A program made the translations under genes and the position numbers. The notes under the pieces were generated by a model that saw nothing but the letters and a program-made list of their open reading frames with translations, ran no database searches and was not told where the DNA came from. A stretch of 54,300 bases of DNA from Desulfobacterales bacterium HSG16 (GTDB taxonomy: Bacteria > Desulfobacterota > Desulfobacteria > Desulfobacterales > HSG16), in the NCBI GenBank assembly GCA_030377965.1, contig JAUCGE010000014.1, forward strand, positions 1 through 54,300, in the 5' to 3' direction. How positions within the stretch are numbered: position 1 is the first letter of the stretch; every line of letters begins with the position of its first letter. This document shows, piece after piece, positions 1 through 7,507 of this stretch.

Positions 1-106
1 AACATATGGTGGGAAGGGACTTGGGGAGATTACAGCCTACTCCTGCGCTGCAATATAAAATGTAATGGCTATTTTTTTCAATAAACCTGAATTGTGTTGT
101 CAAGCT

Positions 107-2443
107 TTAAAAACTTGATAGTCGAGTATCAGCTTCTTCAGATTCTTTACTGACAAAATCATTCAGTTCACCAAGTTCGCAGTACTCATGTGGTTCTTCA
201 AGGGCATTTGTCAAAAAAACATTTATTCTTTGACGATTTTTTAAGCCATATCCCGTCTCCTGCAATGCCAGTCCCAGCTTCATATGACAAACCGTATAAG
301 GGGCCATCATCAATTCAAACCCAAACAACCTCGGCAGCAGATGCTCAGGCACATATGCATTCCACAGTTTTTTCACTTCTTCCGACGACTTCCCCTGTCC
401 AAGCCACTTCTCACTCATGGTTTTATAAATCAGAGCTATTGTATGCTTCAAAAAAGTGCCGGTTCCAGTTGCCGGATCAAGAATCTGAACAAAAGGCTGT
501 TTTGAGAGTTTTTTCCATGCCCCGCCTTTGGGGGCCATTTTTTCAGGGCGTTCGATTATCCCTTTTTTTACCAGATCCCCCCAGGTACTTGTGTCTGCCA
601 ATCCGTCTTTCAGCCCGAACTCTTTACGAAGCACCTCATCCACGCTCCGTACAATGAAAGAAACCACAGGATCGGGCGTGTAATACACTCCTCTTGATTT
701 CTTTGTCTTTGCATCATATGCGGTAAGAAAGGGTTCATAAAAATGAATTACCGGATCTGCCCCCATGCCGGAACTCGCTTTTTCATCTTTGAATACGCGC
801 CCGATATCGGTTCTGTCCAGCAGATCGGCGATATCCTCCAGAAGCCATGTCAGCTTGAACTCTCCCTTTTTCGCTTTTAATATGGCATCAAAAAAATCCT
901 TTAAAAACGGGCTTGTGGATGGAAAAAATTTCAACGCCTTTTCAACGGTAAAATGCTCACTCCTTGCTACAAACTCATACCGAGAAATCCACCTGGCAGA
1001 AAGAAGGCCATAAGTCAGGGTCTGCGCGCAAGCATCGGCAAATTCCTCTTTGGTCTGATCGGCAATCAAAGCCTTTGTACTGGCCTTGTATAATTCCGTA
1101 AGCTTTCCTTTCCCGCTTTTTTCTTCATCAAACTGCAACAATGCCAGACGCCGCAGATACCGCGCACGGTAAGCAAGTTCCCGGGCCAGTTCCACCGGAT
1201 TTTTAACTTTTGACCTGCTGACCACAAAAAACCGGGAAAGCAGGTTGACCACCTCGCCTTCCCCTTCATATTTTGCCCCTTGCTTAGTCAGTCTTCCTTT
1301 AAGAGCTTTACTTCCCTGCCAGAGTTCGAGAAATGCCTGTTTTTCATCCGGATAAATCACAAGAACATTATGGAACCGGTTATGTTTTGCCAGATATTTT
1401 CTCAGGGTTTCGGCATCTTTTTCATTTTCCAGACAATAGATGATATAACCGAGTAATCGTTGGCCTTCATCCCTGATCACCATGCCTTGAAAAGGATTTT
1501 TTCCGCCTCTTTTTTCAATGGATTCCGCATTCATTCCAATGTCATGGTTTTCGATCAGGTCAAAGGGAGCCAGACGCCGACCGGTTTTACCGCCTTTTCT
1601 TTTCAACCCGAAACTTCCTGCAAGCTCCTCGAGCAGTGCTACAATGCTCTTTGCGATATGATTGCTGTCAGGCCGGGCCTGAGTACAGGCTTCCAGCAGC
1701 TTGCGGCTCAATTTTCGTTCATTTCCGGTGACAAAGGCATTCTGCCATTTTGCAGAAAGGAGCTTGCTGAAATGTCTTTCATAAAGACAGATCAAATAAT
1801 CTCTGGCAAGCTGGGCTTCCCATGTTTTGGCTTCTTCTTTTATATGAAAGGTTTCAAGGGAATTTTCTTCCCTGCTCTGGGTTCCCAGGCAGACGAGATG
1901 AACAGGGCCTTCTTCATCTGTCCGGTCGTCATTTATTGAAACCACGCAAACGGTTTCACTCTGTTTTCCGCCTTTTACAGATGCTGTCCTTTTATCACCG
2001 CCTCGGGCAAAGCCTGCAAGTGCCATCTGAATCAGGCGGGACAGGGCATCTTCGAGAATCTCATTGCTTTTAATTTGCTTGAATATCTTTTCTTTGAGCA
2101 GGTTCCTGCCGTTTTGCTCAAGCTCGAACAGCAGGGTCTGATAGGGGCGTTTTGCGCTTTTAGGCCAGTAATATGCTTTGTCAGGGAGATACCGTGCAGC
2201 AGGATCATCTCCTAAAATCACCTCTGCCCGTTCGATGAACTCTGCATTGCCGAACCCGGAGGCTTCCAGAAGCTGACGGGCAAAGCTTGTATTTGATGTT
2301 TCAATATCCGGGGTTTCATCTGAAGAAAAACCGAAATCATCAAACACGTCCAGGGAACTATCCGGCTCTTCCTTTTTTGCAGGTTTTGAAACTGTTTTTT
2401 GCCCTTCAAGTATAAATTTGACAAACTCGTTCTTTTTTAACAT
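107..2443 (-). CDS. Adenine-N6 DNA methylase, C-terminally truncated
   Basis: The protein resembles large N6-adenine methylases of the type ISP / DISARM-like families, which modify host DNA in restriction systems. The family signature GVYYTPDPVVSFIVRSVDE is followed about 60 residues later by SAM-binding motif I, DPATGTGTFL (around residue 655), and by the FELMMAPYTVCHMKLG helix. The chain then stops after a stretch that in relatives leads directly into the catalytic NPPY motif, so the catalytic motif and target-recognition domain are missing. I chose ATG 2443 because AAGGAAG lies just upstream; ATG 2464 lacks a ribosome site and overlaps the helicase stop. It lies 10 nt behind the helicase and was surely co-transcribed. 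Nothing methylase-like continues in positions 1-106. The truncation is seen; loss of activity is inferred. Confidence 0.75.
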   Translation of the reverse strand: MLKKNEFVKFILEGQKTVSKPAKKEEPDSSLDVFDDFGFSSDETPDIETSNTSFARQLLEASGFGNAEFIERAEVILGDDPAARYLPDKAYYWPKSAKRPYQTLLFELEQNGRNLLKEKIFKQIKSNEILEDALSRLIQMALAGFARGGDKRTASVKGGKQSETVCVVSINDDRTDEEGPVHLVCLGTQSREENSLETFHIKEEAKTWEAQLARDYLICLYERHFSKLLSAKWQNAFVTGNERKLSRKLLEACTQARPDSNHIAKSIVALLEELAGSFGLKRKGGKTGRRLAPFDLIENHDIGMNAESIEKRGGKNPFQGMVIRDEGQRLLGYIIYCLENEKDAETLRKYLAKHNRFHNVLVIYPDEKQAFLELWQGSKALKGRLTKQGAKYEGEGEVVNLLSRFFVVSRSKVKNPVELARELAYRARYLRRLALLQFDEEKSGKGKLTELYKASTKALIADQTKEEFADACAQTLTYGLLSARWISRYEFVARSEHFTVEKALKFFPSTSPFLKDFFDAILKAKKGEFKLTWLLEDIADLLDRTDIGRVFKDEKASSGMGADPVIHFYEPFLTAYDAKTKKSRGVYYTPDPVVSFIVRSVDEVLRKEFGLKDGLADTSTWGDLVKKGIIERPEKMAPKGGAWKKLSKQPFVQILDPATGTGTFLKHTIALIYKTMSEKWLGQGKSSEEVKKLWNAYVPEHLLPRLFGFELMMAPYTVCHMKLGLALQETGYGLKNRQRINVFLTNALEEPHEYCELGELNDFVSKESEEADTRLSSF

Positions 2444-2453
2444 GATATCTTCC

Positions 2454-5400
2454 TTATTTTCCATCTGTTATAAACTGAACCAGAAAAAAACCCGCAATGG
2501 CCATCAACTGACGCCGGTCTGCATCCGAACCAAAAAAACCGGCGGAAAAAGCGCTTATCCCCTGCTGAAGGAGTCTGGCGAACTTTTGGGGATGAAGTTC
2601 GACAATCTGTTTTGTTTTATCCATGAACCGGTCGGTTACGTAGAGCAGATGTTCCGGCTTCAATGGAAGTGATGCATCGGGTTTCCAGGGGATATCCTGT
2701 CTGACTGGAGTGGGCAGGCTTTTTCCGTCCAGGCACAGCCAGGCGTTTAGAATCGAATCTCCTGGTTTCTGCTGGCTCCAGAGCCAGTGGGGGATACCGT
2801 CTTCCAATATTGGTTGAAGATACCGGGTATAAACCTGAAGATCACCGCCTTTTTTCCCTGTGTTGACCCGTCCCAGCAGAGGGGAGGCAGAATCTGCGCC
2901 CGCTTCCTGAAACCAGCCGTTCAAAGATTGAGACCACCCGGGATTGATACCACGTTTTTCAAACATATGCACCATTTTTTCGTGACGGGAGGCTATCTGC
3001 TCAATGGGCCGGTCTTTCTGAAAGGCATTCAGGCTGGAAATTCCCTGGTATTTGTAATTTTCCATCCACCGGGCTTCTGCCCCGGTTCCCTGATCCAGGC
3101 CCAGGGTGAAATCGATGGCAAGGGTTTTCAAAGCGATCCTCTCCCTGAGCAGAAGTTCCTTTTCAAGTTCATCGGGCAGTATCATGTTGACGGTCAGAGG
3201 AGCTTTATGAGAGGATTGATGCCAGTAATATTTCGGAACCGGTTTTTTAAATTTTTTTGCCAGTTTTTCAAGTTGAGGGAAACTTTCTGCCTTTTCAATT
3301 GCCTGATTCAGGCGGCGGTCGATTCGTCCTGCCCGCTGAATCATGCGGACCGGATTCCAGTGGACATCGAAATTTACGGATGTAGCCACATCCTGGAGGT
3401 TGACACCTTCTGCGAGAATATCCGTGGAAAGCAGCACATGGATAGGCCCGTCCATTGCACTGGCCCAGGCTTTTTCCCATTCTTCCGCAATTCTTTCTGC
3501 ATCTTCCCTGCTGGCATTGGCGACCGAAGGCGGTATGGGATTTATACGGTAAAATGGTGCAAAGGCATTCACCACAGCGTCCCGATTTTCGGTTTCCCCT
3601 GTGATAACCTCTGTACAGGACAGCAGATCGTAAAGTTCCTTGTCCTGAAGTGCGGATAAATTCATTTCGGAAAGAGAATCTATAACTGTACTCCATTCCC
3701 TGCTGGTAAATTTTTCACATGCCCTGAGCACGGAATAAACATATGCCAGTGTATCGCTGAACTGGGAAAAAACGATTATCTTCTGTTGCTCACGCCTTGC
3801 CGTCAGCAGCCAGGCGACAAGCTGCCGGATCTTGGCATCCGTGACAATTCGCATCCCCCAGCTTGCGGACATGGGCCAGTCGGCTGCATGACCGCCCTGG
3901 ATAAAGCGATGAGGCCATTGATCCCTGGAGAAACTGCCAAAAACGATATCAGCCAGATGGGGGGTGACTGTCAGAAGTGTTTCCATATCCCGGATCAGCG
4001 GATCTTTTAGATCCCACAGGCGCATGAGCCTGTCCTTTTTTGCGATCTGAGTTTCATCCATTTCGTGAAAAAGCAGCATCTGATAAGAAGCGTCATCGGT
4101 GTCTGCCGCGTTGGCTGCGCTTTGCGAAACTTTGCCAAGACGCTTGAAAAAATCCATTTGAGAATCGAGGAGAGTATCACCGGTTGCCAGAGTACGGATT
4201 TTAGCCAGGTTTTCTTCATCCTGGGCATCTACAAGCCTCTCAAGTTCCATTTTGATGGTATCTCCAAGGTTATATTCGCCAGCTTCCATGCAAAAGTCAT
4301 AAAGCTGCTGGAGCCTGAGTGCATGGAGTACAGTCAAACGCAGGAGGGTGATGAGAAAAGAAACCGGAGAACTTTCAAAGCGTTTGAGAACCAGGATACG
4401 CTGCAACCCGACAACCGGAGAACTTTCGTCCGGTTTTCTGATTCCCTCTCTCACATCATACCACATATATATCTTGAGGCTGAGCGGACGATTTGCCGGA
4501 TCTGAGTTAATTTCTCCGGAAAAATCAAAAAGCGGGAGAAATCCGGCCAGCACATCACTGATACCGTCATATTCATCAGAATAAAAAAGTTTCTCAGGTG
4601 CCTGGGCGTCGGGTCGGAAGAGCATTTTGGTATCTGATCCATGCTGATTTTCGATCTCTTTGCACAGGGATCTGGAACGCTGCACAACGATTCGATCCAG
4701 AAGCGCATCAGCGATACGAACCGGCTCCCTTTCTGTGTCGGCTTCCTCGTTCTGTGGCTCGTTTATTTCAGCAGACAAGCGAATTTCATCCTGAACCTGC
4801 CTGAGTTTTTTATCCTGCTCTTTAAGATAATCCCCGATCCTCTGAACGTTCGGACCGAAATCCAGATCGTCCCTGAAATCATTGGCAGCGGAAAACCTGG
4901 CTTTTGGATCGCCGTGGATAATGAGCGGGGAAACATCTCCCTTGGTTCCCCGACCTCCGGCAGCTCGCCGACACCGCTCCTGAACAGTCCTGACAGCCTG
5001 TCTGCGATAGCCGTCTTCTGTAGTTGCATCACTGAGAAGAAGCGGTGTTGAAAACAACAATGATATCTCCTGCATCAGATCTTCCAGACTGTTGTTGATG
5101 GGCGTGGCCGTAAGCAGCAACACCTTCCGGTTCCGTTCTTTTTGAGGCTGAAGTCTCAGAAGATCGCGCAGCACCAATGTCCGTCTGGCGGATATTGAAC
5201 GGAAATTATGGGCCTCGTCCACGATAACCAGGTCTGAAAGCAGCAGATGTTCCATATCGCTCGGGCTGGATTTCGATATACGTTGTAAAATTGAGCTGTT
5301 TGGCGTAATACGGGATAATTTTGTGTGGGAAATGACACGAATCGTCGCAAGCGGGACCCCAAAAGCTGTCAATGGAGGGATAGCCTCCCTGCGCCATGTG

Positions 5401-6986
5401 CTGACCACGGAATTCGGTGCCAGTATCGTTATCTTGAAAGGATCTGACAATGTCCGGTCAATATCGTTTTTATGCCGATCTTTCCAGGCGTTGACATAAT
5501 GCACTATCAGAGTGGTGGCAATGTAAGTTTTGCCAAGTCCCACACCATCACATAGCATGGCTCCGTTGTATTCTTCCAGTTGGGCCAGCAGACGCCCGGC
5601 TGCCTGGCGCTGATACATGACCTGCTGATATTGTTCCGCCTTTTCATGCAGGCTTCCACTTTCTCCGATCATCTCCCCTATCATCTGCCAGAGGCCAAGA
5701 CAGGCTTTTTCACGGGCAGTGCAGTCTTTGATGGATTCAACCTTTTTTTCAACAGAAGAAATAAACCAGTCCGGAAATGCTGAAAGCACTTCTCTATCCC
5801 ACCGCCGTAGAAAACCTCTGCCCGAGACAGAATCCATTGTATCCCGGTGTTCAAATGTATCACCGGGTCGAATATGTCCAAGAATGACATGGCCCAGTCC
5901 GTGTAAAAGAGCATTTCGCAGTATTTCAGCCGACTGACGGATATCCAGCCCCACAATGACGGCATCCTTTTCTGCGGACAGGAAAAGAGGAAAGCCCTCC
6001 TGTGAGGAGAGCGTACCGTCTGTCTGTGTTTCATTGTCAACTGACATGAATTTTACAAGTGTATCCAATGAATTGAACTGGTTTACAGTATCCTGAATGC
6101 GTTTCAGATCGACAGTGCCTGTGTCAAGAATCTGCTCTATTTTCGTTTTCCAGTCTCCCCAGGATTCCAGATTCTCTTTGACCTCATCTGAATCTTCCCG
6201 GGCTGCCATTTCCACCCACAGGAAATGCGGATTTCCATTTTTTTTCACATCCGGCTGAATCCCCCATAGCCCGGTTTCTAAAATATTTTCGACCGGATAG
6301 ACAACACGTCCCTTTTCCTTAAAAGGATTTTTAGCATACCATTTATAAATATCAGCCTGTTTTCCGGAAAAATCCGTTTTTTTCAATACCGCCTCTTTCA
6401 ACTTACTCAATCGGGCGGCAATCGCAACAAACCCATGAAACGCGGAAGGATGGAGTTTTCCTTGATCATGAGGAAGCGCTAAAACAGGAAAAGGAGATGG
6501 ATATTCAAAACCAGTTTGCAGCCACAATATGTCCGCATGCCTGTATGAGCATAGTGATTCGTTGCGGAAAACCGCATCACCAGCGATAGTGATTTCAATT
6601 CCGTGAAGGTTGCCCCCGTCATCACTATCGAGATTTTTAAACCTCCAGATTCTGATGCCCGAATTTATGATATTCACATGAAATTCAAGTTCAATGTCAC
6701 TGTAGCCCCGGATAATTTCAATACATTCCTCAAATTCAAGATCATCATAACCAGGAACACCGGAAACGTTTGCCGTGATTTTTTCGCTTATTTTATAAAG
6801 AAAACCGGCTATTGCCACGAGAAAATCGACTGCATTCCGCCTGGCTGAATCAGGTTGCCAGCTCAATATAAGATAATTATCGTCATTTCTGTCCTGAACA
6901 CGATAATCTGAATTCTTATTTGACAACAGCCAATTCCTTTCAAAATCAGAGTGTTGGATATCAGGTAAAATTATAGTACCCATCAT
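2454..6986 (-). CDS. Large SNF2/DEAH-family helicase of a methylase-linked defence pair
   Basis: This 1510-residue superfamily 2 helicase probably translocates on DNA as the motor of a restriction or DISARM-like system. Visible motifs in order are Walker A GVGLGKT (about residue 480), motif II VDEAH (about 590), motif III LLLTATPINN (about 627) and, after a long insert, motif VI QRAGRIDRR (about 1222), preceded by LLSTDILAEGVNLQ. The N-terminal 450 residues are not a helicase fold. They include HGLGHVILGH (about residue 362), which looks like the M78/ImmA zinc-peptidase motif HExxHxxLGH with the catalytic Glu replaced by Gly. No nuclease motif was recognised. The start is the first of two adjacent ATGs. 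The methylase follows 10 nt later. The helicase call is firm; the exact defence type is not. Confidence 0.85.
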   Translation of the reverse strand: MMGTIILPDIQHSDFERNWLLSNKNSDYRVQDRNDDNYLILSWQPDSARRNAVDFLVAIAGFLYKISEKITANVSGVPGYDDLEFEECIEIIRGYSDIELEFHVNIINSGIRIWRFKNLDSDDGGNLHGIEITIAGDAVFRNESLCSYRHADILWLQTGFEYPSPFPVLALPHDQGKLHPSAFHGFVAIAARLSKLKEAVLKKTDFSGKQADIYKWYAKNPFKEKGRVVYPVENILETGLWGIQPDVKKNGNPHFLWVEMAAREDSDEVKENLESWGDWKTKIEQILDTGTVDLKRIQDTVNQFNSLDTLVKFMSVDNETQTDGTLSSQEGFPLFLSAEKDAVIVGLDIRQSAEILRNALLHGLGHVILGHIRPGDTFEHRDTMDSVSGRGFLRRWDREVLSAFPDWFISSVEKKVESIKDCTAREKACLGLWQMIGEMIGESGSLHEKAEQYQQVMYQRQAAGRLLAQLEEYNGAMLCDGVGLGKTYIATTLIVHYVNAWKDRHKNDIDRTLSDPFKITILAPNSVVSTWRREAIPPLTAFGVPLATIRVISHTKLSRITPNSSILQRISKSSPSDMEHLLLSDLVIVDEAHNFRSISARRTLVLRDLLRLQPQKERNRKVLLLTATPINNSLEDLMQEISLLFSTPLLLSDATTEDGYRRQAVRTVQERCRRAAGGRGTKGDVSPLIIHGDPKARFSAANDFRDDLDFGPNVQRIGDYLKEQDKKLRQVQDEIRLSAEINEPQNEEADTEREPVRIADALLDRIVVQRSRSLCKEIENQHGSDTKMLFRPDAQAPEKLFYSDEYDGISDVLAGFLPLFDFSGEINSDPANRPLSLKIYMWYDVREGIRKPDESSPVVGLQRILVLKRFESSPVSFLITLLRLTVLHALRLQQLYDFCMEAGEYNLGDTIKMELERLVDAQDEENLAKIRTLATGDTLLDSQMDFFKRLGKVSQSAANAADTDDASYQMLLFHEMDETQIAKKDRLMRLWDLKDPLIRDMETLLTVTPHLADIVFGSFSRDQWPHRFIQGGHAADWPMSASWGMRIVTDAKIRQLVAWLLTARREQQKIIVFSQFSDTLAYVYSVLRACEKFTSREWSTVIDSLSEMNLSALQDKELYDLLSCTEVITGETENRDAVVNAFAPFYRINPIPPSVANASREDAERIAEEWEKAWASAMDGPIHVLLSTDILAEGVNLQDVATSVNFDVHWNPVRMIQRAGRIDRRLNQAIEKAESFPQLEKLAKKFKKPVPKYYWHQSSHKAPLTVNMILPDELEKELLLRERIALKTLAIDFTLGLDQGTGAEARWMENYKYQGISSLNAFQKDRPIEQIASRHEKMVHMFEKRGINPGWSQSLNGWFQEAGADSASPLLGRVNTGKKGGDLQVYTRYLQPILEDGIPHWLWSQQKPGDSILNAWLCLDGKSLPTPVRQDIPWKPDASLPLKPEHLLYVTDRFMDKTKQIVELHPQKFARLLQQGISAFSAGFFGSDADRRQLMAIAGFFLVQFITDGK

Positions 6987-7284
6987 TGAAACGCAAATAT
7001 TTTTACAATACCTGAAATTGTTGTTTTTTTAAAGAAAATTTATTCCGCTTTCAACCCGGCCACGGAGCCAGAAGCTCGATTGAAAACAGTGATAATGAAT
7101 TTTTTGATATATTTTTTCAAATTTTTTCAAAAAACGGGCAACAAATGTCTTTTCCACTCCTGTTACTCCATAGAAGCGAACAAATAAGGCTTCTGATTTT
7201 GAATGTAACATCACCGTAAATAGCTGCGGCAGTGATGTTATAAACTTTATGAATTGCAGCATCTGGTTATAAATGAAGTATGGC
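6987..7284. other. Divergent intergenic region upstream of the helicase
   Basis: This AT-rich 298-bp gap must hold the promoter of the leftward helicase operon and perhaps that of the rightward small ORF. It has runs such as ATTTTTTCAAATTTTTTCAA near 7110-7130, and one weak leftward open frame that I do not accept as a gene. I could not pick a convincing -35/-10 pair. Confidence 0.4.
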
Positions 7285-7437
7285 ATGGGTAAAAAATCAT
7301 CACGTCCGGTTGGAAATCATCAGTCTGACATCAAAAACTCAAACAAAGGAACAAAAGGCACAAACATAAGCTGGGATAAGGCACAGGGCAATCGTGGGAA
7401 GCAGGTAAATCCCAATCAGAAAGGCACTAAAAAATAA
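7285..7437 (+). CDS. Small basic hydrophilic protein (50 aa), unknown function
   Basis: An ATG-started frame of 50 codons ends in TAA and encodes a protein very rich in Lys, Asn and Gly, with the segments MGKKSSRPVGNHQ, NKGTKGTN, WDKAQGNRGKQ and NPNQKGTKK. The composition and repeated NxG/KGT turns look like a genuine small protein rather than random sequence, and I have a vague memory of similar tiny proteins in other environmental bacteria, without a known function. An in-frame ATG at 7273 would add four residues; neither start has a strong ribosome site. It sits just before a strong palindrome and the CHAT operon on the same strand. Confidence 0.45.
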   Translation: MGKKSSRPVGNHQSDIKNSNKGTKGTNISWDKAQGNRGKQVNPNQKGTKK

Positions 7438-7446
7438 GATTTGATA

Positions 7447-7484
7447 TTATCTCCTGAATGATTCATTGATCATTCAGGAGATAA
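7447..7484. repeat. Perfect 16-bp-arm inverted repeat before the CHAT operon
   Basis: Arms 7447-7462 (TTATCTCCTGAATGAT) and 7469-7484 are perfect reverse complements around a 6-nt loop. There is no T-run on the plus-strand side, so it is not a classical intrinsic terminator. It lies 24 nt before the chosen start of the next gene and 10 nt after the small ORF. It could be an operator, an mRNA-stabilising hairpin or a terminator for the small ORF. Confidence 0.85.
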
Positions 7485-7507
7485 ACCCGAAAAGAAAGGC
7501 CAGGATA

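Noticed and set aside
2787..3659. 290-codon plus-strand frame opposite the helicase
   Set aside because: It is antisense to clear helicase motif VI, has no ribosome site, and its composition is that of a shadow frame.
4360..4430. Direct repeat ACCGGAGAACTTTC inside the helicase gene
   Set aside because: Two short copies in coding sequence that encode similar ESSPV segments; probably a local duplication without wider meaning.
7029..7286. Leftward 85-codon frame in the gap before the helicase
   Set aside because: AT-rich composition, no ribosome site, no recognisable family, and it overlaps the better small ORF start on the other strand.
7447..7484. Palindrome as part of a CRISPR array
   Set aside because: Only one copy, no spacers and no cas genes.
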